Origin: Pictodentalium vernedei
Taxonomy: Eukaryota; Mollusca; Scaphopoda; Dentaliida; Dentaliidae
Assembly: GCA_031216915.1 (NCBI GenBank)
Contig: CM062296.1
Coordinates: 145,308,344 to 145,372,343, forward strand
DNA length: 64,000 nucleotides
Direction: 5' to 3'
Shown: positions 23,832-34,191 of the stretch, piece by piece
Layout: each line of letters begins with the position of its first letter
Position numbering within the stretch: the stretch's first letter is position 1
The notes under the pieces: model-generated
The model's database searches: none
What the model saw: only the letters and a program-made list of their open reading frames with translations
Told to the model about the DNA's origin: nothing
Translations under genes and position numbers: made by a program

Positions 23832-24535
23832 GGTATCCGGACAAAATACCCTCGGACAAAATACCCTTAGGACATAATAACCTCAAAAAAAAATACCCTT
23901 AGGACATAATACTCTCAATGGGTAGGACAAAATACCCTCGAACAAAATACCCTCAGACCAAATGTATATAAAGTTGGATTTTTGGTGTTGGGGGGGGGGG
24001 GGGGGGCGTGGTAATTGCATCTAAGGCACTAGCCGGTGTTTTGTTTGAAATAACAAGTACCAATATTTTTAATTTTTTTTATTAACCCTTTACCTAACGT
24101 AACTGCCAAAACCGGCCAGCGCTATTCTCAAAAATCGCCAATTAATTTTCACTGCTTTTTCATTTTTTTGTCTCAAAAACATAGGTTATGACCCCTCGTT
24201 GGAACGAGTTCGTCGAGCTCGTTCCAACGAGGGGTCATAACCTATGTTTTTGAGACAAAAAATTAGTTATTCAAGAATTATTTTTGAAAGTGTCGTCTGC
24301 TTTTCAGGTTCGGTAAAGGGTTAAACTAAATAGATATGAAGCACAATACCAATGGCAGATGGCAATTGAATATGAAGAACAATATAAATGGCAGATAGCA
24401 CAGAACATGAAACAAATATGAGGGTATTTTGTCCGAGGGTATTTTGTCCTACCCATTGAGGGTATTATGTCCTAAGGGTATTTTTTTGAGGGTATTATGT
24501 CCTAAGGGTATTTTGTCCGAGGGTATTTTATCCTA
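23832..24535. mobile_element. Foldback-like element with repetitive terminal inverted repeats
   Basis: Both ends carry about 110-bp inverted repeats built from short direct repeats of GGACAAAATACCCTC and TAGGACATAATACCCTC types. A perfect 13-bp direct repeat (CAATCATTCAAGT) flanks it at 23,819-23,831 and 24,536-24,548. The centre holds a G run of about 19 (23,988-24,006) and a MITE1 (24,082-24,324). There is no coding sequence. Terminal repeats made of subrepeats are typical of foldback elements, but a 13-bp target duplication is unusual, so the superfamily is open. Confidence 0.75.
24082..24324 (+). mobile_element. MITE1 copy nested in the foldback element
   Basis: TTAACCCTTTACCTAACG to CGGTAAAGGGTTAA, about 243 bp, with a nearly perfect central palindrome around 24,168-24,262. 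TTAA lies at each edge. Confidence 0.9.
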
Positions 24536-24548
24536 CAATCATTCAAGT

Positions 24549-25277
24549 ACAGACAAGGAGAAATCTTTTTCTCATTCTTGCAAGAAACAGACCGCAAGAC
24601 TAACTGTAATTTAAGAATGTCTAAATTTCAAAAGGGCTGCCATTTTTCTTGTGTTTGTTTACCTTTTCTGAAGTTCACCAAGGGTCCAATCCACACTGTT
24701 CACAAGAAAAAGTATGGAGTCATGAGATATCACATCAATGTAAAATGAAGAGTGTCCAATGTGGCTTTTGTGAGTCTGCTGTGACCATACCTCCCACAAT
24801 TCTGTGCCATTTTGCATGAGATCTGTGTCATTTTGGTAAAAGAAGATGAGATTGACACATCAAAAAAATGGAAAACTACCAAACTTCCTCGTTTGCTATT
24901 ATCTGTGACCATTTCTGGGGTTGCATGGTCAATAACAGCTGCCAAGAGTACCATATGAATGGTCAAGTGTGGCCAAACAAAACATGATCTGCCCTGTGTG
25001 AAGAATACTTACATCAAATCAGGTTCGTTGAGTTAGAAAACATGGCTTCAAATTCATTTGTGCACATGGTTTGGAATGCTTCATTTGTTTTGAAATTATA
25101 TTGGTATAAAATATGTTGTTATTCACCGCTTTAATTCGTATGTAGGGCATTGTGGAAATTTTCAAAAAAATGTCCAAAGTTATGTTGACCAACCCCTTAA
25201 TTTATAGCGGAAAGAAACCGGACAGAGTACCTTTGGACAGAACGCACTCTTAAAATCGTTAAATTTACATGAATTGT
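24549..25277. other. No recognisable feature
   Basis: Non-coding as far as I can see. A short minus-strand frame at 24,730-24,966 has no family motif. Confidence 0.5.
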
Positions 25278-25290
25278 ACTAGCGACCAGC

Positions 25291-25416
25291 GGGGCGCGGT
25301 GGCGCGTTGGCGTAACCGGTTCTCGTCAGATCACCGAAGTTAAGCAAAACTGTCACGGTCATGATTAGCCATTGTGCATAAGTATGTGACCTTAAACACC
25401 AATAAATAAATAAATA
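25291..25416 (+). mobile_element. 5S rRNA-headed SINE with internal deletion
   Basis: The head contains ACCGGTTCTCGTCAGATCAC and CGAAGTTAAGCAA, matching the A box/intermediate element region of 5S rRNA. It then jumps directly to the SINE 3' end (AACTGTCACGGTCATGATTA) and a CAATAAATAAATA tail, so the middle of the body is missing. The left flank ACTAGCGACCAGC (25,278-25,290) recurs at 26,886-26,898 after another AAATAAATAAATA stretch. The tail therefore appears to have been split by a 1.46-kb insertion. Confidence 0.8.
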
Positions 25417-26876
25417 TGGAAAAATGGAACCATCAATTTACTCCCTTTCACTATACATATTACCACACTTCTTTTTGGCTCAGAATTTTTCAGTAACGAG
25501 GAGAACAGGCTAATTTTTGATATAGTGCAAGACTTCATCTTACAGAGTGGCCGGTTCCTCTGACGAGTGATGACATCTGTTTTTTTTTGAAGATGCTTAA
25601 TCTTCATTAAGAATTCCTCTATCGGTGTCCGCACGATTAAGGCAATGTACCACAATTTTACTATCTAGTTATTGGTAGAGTTTCTTAATTTCAAGACCTT
25701 ATTTTCTCTTCAACTTTATCTAAAGACAATGCACCATGTATTCGGGATGGCTTCTTCTTCTTCTTCTCCCACTTCTTTTTTATACTTCTTCTTCTTGTAT
25801 ATTTTTACTATCTGACTTCTTCTTTTTATTCATCTATTTTTTTTATCGGTTAGACCACTTCTGATTTCACGTATGTGTAGTTTAGACAATCGCGTATATC
25901 GCTGGCTAAGGGACTGAGCCTGTTGGTCAACTTATTCTAAGCATGAAATTAGTATAAATTGTCTTTTTCAATTTTTTTTCAGATGAGCTGTTGGCACTCC
26001 CCAGCTGCACTTACTGATGTAAAGAAAAGTGAACCATTATGTAGTTGCAGGTGACTGTGCGTACGCATCTAGAATGCTCACGTAGTATGACGCGGGCCGG
26101 TGGTGCGCTTGTCCAAGGTCAGAGATTCAACCAGATTCATTGGCCCGCTAGTGCTCACCCCCTTGGGCTGAGATATACATGTTTCATTTGTTACTGCCTA
26201 TCATTGCCATCATCTTTACGAAAAGTTCTATAAAACGTTGGAGACGGCTCACATAAGCCTAAGGCTTCCTGTCAAATCCTAGTTTATCTACACACTAAAA
26301 ACTAAAGTGTTAAAACTGACACTTTCAAGGTGTTAAACCCATTCTAACTCTTAGGGTTTGATTTTAACACTCAAAATGCAATGCTTTAAGCACTTAGACA
26401 TTACAATCGTCAGACATCTGAAACTTGAATGGATGGCACTTCCCATGTGTCTAGCATTGGTGGTTCTTCCAGAATCGTCCATAATTTGATTTGCGCTTGG
26501 TGGGTACATAATTAAAAGGACACAACGCAGATGACGCGGATCAGGCTCGAAAGTTCGAGCCTGATCCGCGTCATCTGCGTTGTCTCCTTTTAAGTGTCGC
26601 GACATTACACTTGTCAAGTAGTATTGTTGTAACAACTGTCAAGTTCAGGGATATCTCCACTTGAACAAAGTGCTAGTTCAGCACTTAGTAAGTGTTAAAT
26701 ACAACACTTCAAGAGTAGTTTTTAACACTTTAGTTTTTAGCGTGTACCGAGCTAATTATCACTGTTGCTATTATCTCGTATACTGCTAGCAAAACTTCCT
26801 TTTTTGTTAATCTATTGTACTGCTATGTAATATATATATATAACATTATCTTGAATAAATATTGTTTAAACTAAAT
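25417..26876. other. Insertion within a SINE tail
   Basis: About 1.46 kb lies between two pieces of AAATA tail, bracketed by the SINE's 13-bp target duplication. It holds a CTT-rich stretch (25,748-25,800) and a TIR-bounded element (26,288-26,748), and ends CTTGAATAAATATTG, resembling a retrotransposon 3' end. I recognise no coding sequence, so its class is uncertain. Confidence 0.5.
26288..26748. mobile_element. MITE with about 24-bp TIRs and a long central palindrome
   Basis: Ends are ACACTAAAAACTAAAGTGTT (left) and AACACTTTAGTTTTTAGCGT (right), inverted repeats with a TA at each edge. At 26,513-26,593 is a near-perfect palindrome with arms of about 37 bp (ACGCAGATGACGCGGATCAG and its complement). 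The AACACTT motif recurs internally. TA flanks suggest a Tc1/mariner-type MITE, but this is weak evidence. Confidence 0.65.
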
Positions 26877-27049
26877 AAATAAATAACTAGCGACCAGCTG
26901 ACTGTACTTCTATCTAGAATATTACAGTGAAAATGCCATATCAAACTACTTTGGATAATGCCGACCTTTTTTGTTCCATCTTGAAGCAAAACCGAGGAAC
27001 TGATTTCTGGTTTCTCTTCATTTCACACAAAAAGCTGTTGATTTGTGAT

Positions 27050-27133
27050 ACATGGTAGACCAGTTAATATCTTTAACCTGCAGCCGTATGGCTGCATCTA
27101 ACAGCATCTTAAAGATATCAATTGGTCTACCTT
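27050..27133. repeat. Hairpin related to the MITE2 core
   Basis: GGTAGACCAGTTAATATCTT pairs with AAGATATCAATTGGTCTACC around a CTGCAGCCGTATGGCTGCAT centre. It resembles the MITE2 centre (AGACCAATCAATATTTTC...GCAGCC), but the TTAA termini are absent. Confidence 0.65.
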
Positions 27134-27189
27134 AAAAACGTACCCTTCTAAAACAAGACATCTTTTGACATGATGATGATGAATGAAAG

Positions 27190-27700
27190 GTTCCACGTAA
27201 CCAGTCCAGTCAAACGATTACTCTGTTTATTACTTTTCATTATTAACGATAATTATATTATTTATCCCTTTTCCTAACGTAATGGCCAAAAACGGCCAGC
27301 GCTATTCTCAAAATTCGCCAATTAATTTTCATTATTTTTTCATTTTTTGTCTCTAAAACATAGGTTATGACCGCTCATTGGAACGAGCTCGTCGAGCTCG
27401 TTCTAATGAGGGGTCATAACCTATGTTTTTGAGACAAAAAATTAAAATAATAGTTATTCAAGAATTTTTTTGGCAAGTGTCGTCTGCTTTTCATGTTAGG
27501 TAAAGGGTTAAAAAAAGCAAAAAACAAAAAACAAAACAATGAAGTCCCCATTACACCCACGGCAAAGTGTCTTCCTTTCCGCGCACGGATACATGACACA
27601 ATTGTTGATTGCATAATTCACTTGTGAAGTTATCGTTTATAATCAAACCCAGAAATCTCAGTAAATCACACTTTGGAAAGTAATAAATAGAAATTATTTG
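27190..27700 (+). repeat. Dispersed repeat W, copy 1 (contains a MITE1)
   Basis: Sequence on both sides of the MITE1 (CACGTAACCAGTCCAGTCAA...; CACGGATACATGACACAATT...) is repeated at 63,505-64,000. Both copies have MITE1 at the same site, so W was copied after the MITE landed. Confidence 0.8.
27261..27511 (+). mobile_element. MITE1 copy inside repeat W
   Basis: The left end has decayed to TTTATCCCTTTTCC; the right end is intact (GGTAAAGGGTTAA). The palindrome arms share an A where most copies have G (CATTGG and TAATGAG), which suggests the arms have converted each other. Confidence 0.87.
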
Positions 27701-28117
27701 AGTAAAATGTGTTTTTGTGTTCGTACAAAAAAAAAAAACTTTCCTGCAGGTCTCTCTGCCCATAGCAGGAACAAGAAAAGTTTTGTTTCACGTGTGTTGG
27801 TAGTTGACCCCCATGTATTCGTCAACAACCAAATTTGTAAAGTGAAACGTCCTCATTTTTCATGGTAAGGAATTTCAATGTGTTCTCAATAAACAGCGAC
27901 CACAAACTTCGCATGAATAAACACTGGATAAAAAATGCATGTTGAATAGTAAAATTGAAGTCATGGTCAGTAAACATGCTTTCAGCTTTTAGGGACAAAA
28001 TCTCATCCGTTCCAAACTACACATACTTTATCCTATCAAATATTTACATTGGTCATCACTTGGACACCGAATTTGCTCCATTGATTGATATTGTAAAGTA
28101 TTTTGTTGAAACTGTTT

Positions 28118-28665
28118 ATTTTATTTTTTTTATTGGTGTTTAACGATCCTTTGGGCAGCCAGGGTCCCCTCGAGACGGACAGTTTTACGGGTGGTGGAGC
28201 CTGAATACCCAGAGAGAACCACCAAGCAGGGGCGAACAACTGTCAGACTTCCTAACGTACTAACTCCACAACAGCAGGGTTAGCATTGGTTGAAGACAAG
28301 TGCACGATCGACTTTAAGTGCGCCACAACGCCACCGCGGCCACGCATGGACAATCGAGATTAACCCTTTACCCAACGGCCAGCGCTATTCTCAAAAATCG
28401 CCAATTAATTTTCATTATTTTTTCATTTTTTGTCTCAAAACCATAGGTTATGACCGGGGTCATAACCTACGTTTCTGAGACAAAAAATGAAAAAAATTAG
28501 TTATTCAAGATTTTTTTTTGCAAGTGTCGTCTACTTTTCATGTTAGGTAAAGGGTTAAGTGCCTTGTCGAAGGAGACAACGCTGTTATCCCTGGTGGGGA
28601 TCGAACCGTGGACCTTACGGTTTGAAGTCCAATGCCGCAATCAATGAGCCACGCGATCCTATTGT
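28118..28665 (-). mobile_element. SINE split by a MITE1
   Basis: On the minus strand, the head with B-box-like GGTTCGATCCCC lies at 28,560-28,660 and the body and tail at 28,118-28,359. MITE1 lies between them. Around the insertion the SINE reads GGCACTTAA, then MITE, then TTAATCTCGATTG. This is the TTAA also hit at 22,175. Confidence 0.82.
28360..28558 (+). mobile_element. MITE1 copy with centre deleted (199 bp)
   Basis: TTAACCCTTTACCCAACG to GGTAAAGGGTTAA. The palindrome is shortened to GGTTATGACCGGGGTCATAA, losing the GGAACGAGCTCG centre. TTAA is duplicated at the edges relative to the unoccupied SINE. Confidence 0.92.
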
Positions 28666-29110
28666 AACTGTTAATGCCGGGTAGATATGTGTATATCATT
28701 TTCATAGAGATTTGTGGGACCAGCGTCATGCTGGGATGGTTTGATTTCATTTGCAAAATCATTGATTTTTGGAATGACTTGATTTACATTCTAATGATTT
28801 GCAGTAACCAAGCAAACAGCAGAGAATAGCTGATAGTGCACTTGCAAGGGCGCAACTATGTAGGGTCGTGTGACACCCTTTGAATGGACTCTTCCCTGAA
28901 TAGTCTTATTTCGACATGGAGGATGACGTCATGCAATAGTGGGGATTAAAGAGCTAAATGAATTTGTCCTGGAAAATAACTCACCCCACTGGCCATCCAC
29001 ACTCTTCTGTAATCCCGAATTCTGACACCTCGAGAACAGTTCTTATTATAAAATTCGTGCCAGCAGCGTATTGCCAATAGGCCTATTTTATCGCATTTTA
29101 AGGGTTAATT
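28666..29110. other. No recognisable feature
   Basis: Non-coding by inspection. It ends with the left copy of an AAGGGTTAATTA-like flank of the next SINE. Confidence 0.5.
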
Positions 29111-29498
29111 AGGGGCGCGGTGGCGTTGCGGTAACCCGTTCTCGACAGATCACCGAAGTTAAGCACCGTCAAACCTGGTTAGCCCTCGGATGGGTGACCG
29201 CCTGAGCGATCGATTCGGACTCCTGCGTTGTGTCCTTGGGCAAGGCACTTAACCCCGATTCTCCACATGGGGGTACTCAGGCGTACTGCACGTCGATGGT
29301 GCGAATGTCTTCAACCAATCTAACCCTGCCTGTGCTGCAGTGCGGAGTTACGATGTTGGGGAGCTGGCAGCTGCTCGTCGTTGCTCGGTGGTTCTCTCCG
29401 GATACTCCGGCTTCCTCCACCCGTAAAACTGTCACGGTCATGATTAGCCATTGTGCATAAGTATGTGACCTTAAACACCAGTCAATAAATAAATAAAT
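29111..29498 (+). mobile_element. Full-length 5S rRNA-headed SINE
   Basis: The head is 5S-derived over about 95 bp: CCCGTTCTCGACAGATCACC, GAAGTTAAGC, CCTGGTTAGCCCTCGGATGG and GTGACCGCCTGAGC. These span the 5S internal promoter (A box, intermediate element, C box). It then joins the same body used by the tRNA-headed copies (GTGTCCTTGGGCAAGGCAC...). The tail is CAATAAATAAATA type. Flanks AAGGGTTAATTA and AAGGATTAATTTA form an imperfect duplication. This is a SINE3-type element. Confidence 0.88.
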
Positions 29499-29646
29499 AA
29501 TAAGGATTAATTTATTACCGTTTCCCTTTACATATTTTTAGTTAGTTGTCATCTGCTCATCTGTCATCGAATTTTATGTCATTCCCAAAACATTAACCCC
29601 CGAAAGTGCAACACAATTTTCTCCAATCACTCTGTTTATCTCTTAT

Positions 29647-29898
29647 ATAACCCTTTACCTAACATGAAAAGCAGACGACACTTGCAAAAATAATTCTTGA
29701 ATAACTAATTTTTTTCATTTTTTGTCTCAAAAACATAGGTTATAACCCCTCCTTGGAACGAGCTCGACGAGCTCGTTCCAACGAGGGGTCATAACCTATG
29801 TTTTTGAGACAAAAAATGAAAAAAATAATGAAAATTAATTGGCGATTTTTGAGAATAGCGCTGGCCGGTTTTGGCCGTTACGTTGGGTAAAGGGTTAA
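29647..29898 (-). mobile_element. MITE1 copy, minus orientation
   Basis: The left edge has decayed to ATAACCCTTTACC; the right edge is CGTTGGGTAAAGGGTTAA. The central palindrome (29,725-29,818) is close to perfect. Confidence 0.9.
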
Positions 29899-30120
29899 CC
29901 ATGAATTTAACCAATTTTATCTTACAATCAACATGTATTTTGTCTGTATTAACTCCGCAACTGTCGTGTATCCTACCCCCTGATACAGATGTTTGTATCA
30001 GAGGGTCGGACACAAGCACGTTCCTTTCGCGTGAGTTCCATTTTTTTTTCTTTTTGTTCATCCGTACGAATAAATAGTTCTGCATTCTTGACTTATCCCC
30101 AATATATTGTAAAGATAAAA

Positions 30121-30275
30121 TGATTATTACCATTATGTGGATGTACAACGACTCGTCGTGATCTGCCCTTAGAACCCGGAGCGAGTCTCGGATACATATT
30201 TTGTACATCCACATAATGGTAATAATCTCTATATATCTTGTTTGACAGAGCTCACTGATCTCTGTCAAACAAGGT
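30121..30275. repeat. Two adjacent hairpins
   Basis: First: GATTATTACCATTATGTGGA...TGTACA pairs with TGTACATCCACATAATGGTA...ATAATC (30,121-30,228, arms about 26 bp). Second: CTTGTTTGACAGAG pairs with CTCTGTCAAACAAG (30,237-30,271). No termini or target duplications are clear; they may be MITE remnants. Confidence 0.7.
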
Positions 30276-31401
30276 ATATTCGGTTAAATATCAAACTGCA
30301 TTATAGAAAATATTTGCTGCTGAAAACTTTTTGACAGCCGTTTTGACATTAGCGTCAAATAGTTAAGCATACCGGTTCGAAAAAGTTAAATCTGCCAAGA
30401 TGCAAAAAATAAATTCAGTATCGAATCGAGGAGGAACGGCCGTGTGAACCTCTGACCTGCTTAGAAACTCCCTTGTCTTCATTTAAAATATGATCGTCCC
30501 ATATTGGTGAAAGGAAGAGAAGGTCAAATATTAAAATATGCTAAACGATAATGCAGGTCGACAAGCGTGAAGGAGGGCATAATATTTACATCAAATTTAT
30601 GTTAGTAGGAGTTGTCTTCAAACTAAATTAAGCTTCTATACGGTTGGCCTGTGACATGTATTATGAAACATAAATCTTTTCTATCCACTGTGTGCACAGC
30701 AACGGGTGTGGCATTTGGAGAGAATTGATTTAAATTGCATTTTGTTGACCTGTTTTGTCTGGTGAGAATTGTTTTCATTGAGTATCGCAGTATGTTTGAT
30801 AAATAGTATCATGATAAACACATTCTCTCATTCAAATCCAGATAATTATATAAGTATAGTCGCTTAGCGTGGGAAATATGAACAAGACGATCGCATTATT
30901 GAAATTGAATGAATAGGTAATAGAAATAGGAGTTTTCGGATTGAGTCAACCTGAAAATTAAACGAAAATTAAGATATGTAATCTTGGCGACCTGCAATTG
31001 TGGTGGCGGACAAAACAAAGCTGTTGGTGATGCGAATTGGGTACGACCACTAGTTTGTGGGCGCCACCCACCCATCTATCATAAATCAGAGTTAGTCATT
31101 AATGTGAGAAAAAGGAGTAATTTTGAAACAGCACTTGGAACATTCTCCTAAACTGGGTGAACTAAACTCGTCGGCCTTTCAGAATTACTCAGTGAGGCAT
31201 ACACAGATGCGAATAACCATGAACTTCTAGAAGTCCTGAAAATGAAAATGCAGAATCTTATACAGCCAGACACCGATAACCTCAATATTGGACAAAAAGG
31301 TACATGTTAGAAGAGTGTAGGAGTAGACACGAAACTAATTTCTTTTCTAGCATTTACGACGACGACAGAAACTGAAGTAAAAATAAATCGAGGACACAGA
31401 G
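30276..31401. other. No recognisable feature (1.1 kb)
   Basis: One of the longer stretches without recognisable repeats. I found no convincing long frame or splice-bounded exon by eye. It is a reasonable place to look for host sequence. Confidence 0.5.
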
Positions 31402-31409
31402 AACATTTA

Positions 31410-32010
31410 TTTCTTTATTTTTTAGTGTTTAACCCTTTACCCAACGAAGACGATCAAAATTTATCATTTTAAATACCATTTTTTTTTAAAAATTTTCAAT
31501 TTGTTTTTAACGAAACCATATCATGCGACCCCTCATTGCAACGATCTCCACGAGCTCGTTCCAAAGAGGGATCACATAATATGGTTTTGTAGAAATTTTT
31601 GGAAAAATAGTACTTTTTCAGCTGCTGAATTTGCATATTACGCGGGCGGATATGGCCGATTCGTTGGGTAAAAGGTTAACGACACTTTCGACAGCCAGAG
31701 TCACCTCGTGTCGGACGGTTGTACGGGTGGAGGAAGCCGGAGTATCCAGAAAGAACTGCCGAGCAACGGCTGGCAACTGTCAGACGCCCGAACGTACTAA
31801 CTCCACACAAGCATAGTTAGCATTGGCTGAAGACAAGTGCACCATCGACGTGCAGTGCGCCTTAGTACACAACGCAACACAATTTGGGCCAAGTGTCTTG
31901 CCCAAGGAGGCAACGCGGTTGACGCTGGTGGGACTGCAAGTGCGATTCGAACCGAGGACCTCTCGGCTTGCAGCATGCATCTCTACCTACTGAGCCACCG
32001 CGCTCCCTAC
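31410..32010 (-). mobile_element. tRNA-headed SINE, head type B, with MITE3 in its tail
   Basis: The minus-strand head has GGCTCAGTAGGTAGA (A box) and GGTTCGAATCGC (B box); the body follows to 31,680. MITE3 (31,429-31,679) then interrupts the GTTTAACGACAC tail motif, which is uninterrupted at 61,396. AACATTTA flanks it at 31,402-31,409 and 32,013-32,020. Confidence 0.82.
31429..31679 (+). mobile_element. MITE3 copy inside the SINE tail
   Basis: TTAACCCTTTACCCAACG to CGTTGGGTAAAAGGTTAA. The subterminal sequence (ATCATTTTAAATACCA; CGGGCGGATATGGCCG) differs from MITE1, but the centre again reads GACCCCTCATTGC/CGAGCTCGTTCC. TTAA lies on both edges. Confidence 0.87.
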
Positions 32011-32101
32011 AAAACATTTAAAGACGACTATTTTACGGAACCTTTCTTGATACACACGACTTCTCAGGAAGGTAGAAATGACTACACTCGATTCTGAATC
32101 A

Positions 32102-32355
32102 ATTAGCACACTCTCTGACCCAACGCAGACGATATCACAATTTATTATTTTAAATCAATTTTTTGAAATTTTTCAAAAAATTTCTACAAAACATATCATG
32201 TGACCTTTTATTAGAACGAGCTCGACGAGCTCGTTCCAAAGAGGGGGTCACATGATATGGTTTTGTTGAAATATTTTGAAAAATAGTATTGTTTCATCTG
32301 CTTAATTTGCATATTACCCCGACGGGGCTTGCCGATTCGTTGGGTAAAGTGTTAA
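32102..32355 (+). mobile_element. MITE3 copy, decayed left end
   Basis: Left edge TTAGCACACTCTCTGACCCA, right edge TTGGGTAAAGTGTTAA. The centre TTAGAACGAGCTCGACGAGC is intact as a palindrome. Confidence 0.8.
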
Positions 32356-32606
32356 CCAAGTTGGAAAGACACTCACAGTCAGCCCCCCATCCCGAAATGA
32401 AGGCAGACTTTGTAAAGTTTATCGTTCGGGAGAGAGTGAAGGCGAGTTTCATTTTGTTATGGGATGTATCGTTTATTACAATATGCGAAACGATTTAATG
32501 GACGCAAAAGTAAGGAGACCGACAGCTTCCAGTATATGGCAAGTTAACCCGATAATGAGAAACAATATCCCTCAGCTGTGTAATGCCATCTGTAACATGA
32601 TCCGGT

Positions 32607-32922
32607 TAGAGGTCCCGAGTTCGATCCCCGTCCGGGACGACCCGCGTTGTGTCCTTGGGCAAGGCACGGTGCCTACATGGGGGAACGATGACGGCGTGTA
32701 CTAAGGCGTACTGCACGTCGATGGTGCGCATGTCTTCAACCACTGTTACCCTGCTTGAGCTGTGCTTGAACAGAGTTATAATGTTGGGGAGATGACAGTT
32801 GCTCGCCGATGCTCGGTGGTTCTCTCCGGGTACTCCTGTTTCCTCCACCGGTAAAACTGTCACAGTTGCGATTAGCCATTGTGCATAAGTATGTGACCTT
32901 AAACAACAATAGACAAACAATG
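32607..32922 (+). mobile_element. 5'-truncated tRNA-headed SINE, head type A
   Basis: Starts inside the head at TAGAGGTCCCGAGTTCGATC, directly after a flank AACATGATCCGGT (32,594-32,606) repeated perfectly at 32,923-32,935. The A box is lost and the B box remains. The truncation at the target site is typical of incomplete target-primed reverse transcription. Confidence 0.88.
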
Positions 32923-32935
32923 AACATGATCCGGT

Positions 32936-33538
32936 GCCTCTTTCAACACAGAAAAGCTGAGCTCACAAAATAAAAATAATTGTTCCTCTCTGTTGATATT
33001 TAAAGAGTTTGTTATATACTTTTAATCCCATTTCTTTTAATGTTTCATTGTATTACTGGTATTGTTTTTTTCGAAATCTGCCTCTTTCTGGATGTTAATT
33101 GATTAAATAAATCTGAATAAAGTCTAAACGACGTGATATATTTTCGGAATACACGCGATTTTCTTTTACCTCGCCGCTGTTCGAATGAATGACCGTCACG
33201 AAACAGTTGTGCATTATTTCAGCAATAATTGGTCATTATTACATAAAAAGTTTGTATTATTTTAAATAAAGTTCACTTGTTCTTCAAATAAAACCAGCAG
33301 TACAGGTATCGACAACAGCAATCCAAAATAGATTGCATGGACGCGTACACTATAAATAGAGGCACGTGTGCTCAAAATAAACTTTGTCCTTCTAAGAAGG
33401 TTAATTCCGACGAATATGAAAAATGACATTTCACGGAATTTTCCGTGAGTAATCGGCTAACTAAATCGTGATGATAAAATGCCTACCTTATTTTGACCCC
33501 CTCCCCGCAAATAAATTCTCACCTCCATATGAATTTAT
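32936..33538. other. No recognisable feature
   Basis: A/T-rich; includes TTAAATAAATCTGAATAAAG near 33,100, which could be a retrotransposon tail. No coding signal. Confidence 0.45.
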
Positions 33539-33797
33539 TTAACCCTTTACCCAACGTAACGGCACCAAAACCGGCCAGCGCTATTCACAAAAATCGCCAA
33601 TTAATTAATTTTCATTATTTTTTCAATTTTGTCTCAAAAACATGGGTTATAACCCCTCTTTGGAACGAGCTCGTCGAGATCGTTCCAATGAGGGGTCATA
33701 ACCTATGCTTTTGAGAGAAAAAAATGAAAAAAAATGAGTTATTCAAGAATTTTGTTAGCAAATGTCGTCTGCTTTTCGTGTTCGGTAAAGAGTAAAT
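33539..33797 (+). mobile_element. MITE1 copy with decayed right end
   Basis: Left end TTAACCCTTTACCCAACG; right end CGGTAAAGAGTAAA has lost TTAA. ATTAATTAATTTTC shows a small duplication in the left arm. Confidence 0.86.
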
Positions 33798-33953
33798 CAA
33801 CATGATCGCTTTCTTATGAATGATATATGAAACATGAGGGTACAATTGCATAACCGTAATTGTGGTTTAGTCAAATGGTCAACTTAAGTTTTTTTTAAAT
33901 TCGCGATTTATCATCCATTCAGTTTTGCATTCCGGTATAAGAAAAAAAAATAT

Positions 33954-34082
33954 TAACCCTTCAAATTATAAAACATAATGGGCAAAAACGACAAGAGCTA
34001 TCCACAAAAATCGCCATCAAAATTCTTCTTTTCTATTTTTAACTGAACACCTTATGAGCCCTCATTGGAATGAGCTTGATTA
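33954..34082 (+). mobile_element. Half MITE1-like fragment
   Basis: TTAACCCTTCAAATTATAAA, then CACAAAAATCGCCATC and GAGCCCTCATTGGAATGAGC; it stops at the palindrome centre. The right half is missing. Confidence 0.6.
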
Positions 34083-34191
34083 TCAGAAATAATTAAGCCT
34101 CCATACTAACTGCTAATCCAAAAATTCCTTATATTACCTATGAGATTTTCCTTGTCTTGTCGGACATTAATTTAATTTCCACATTTTGTCT

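Noticed and set aside
24086-24320. Kolobok rather than piggyBac origin for MITE1
   Set aside because: Both superfamilies use TTAA. The CCCTTT-type ends favour piggyBac, so I prefer it, but without a transposase this is not settled.
29118-29215. Genuine 5S rRNA gene
   Set aside because: Only the internal promoter region is 5S-like, with several changes, and it runs straight into the SINE body.
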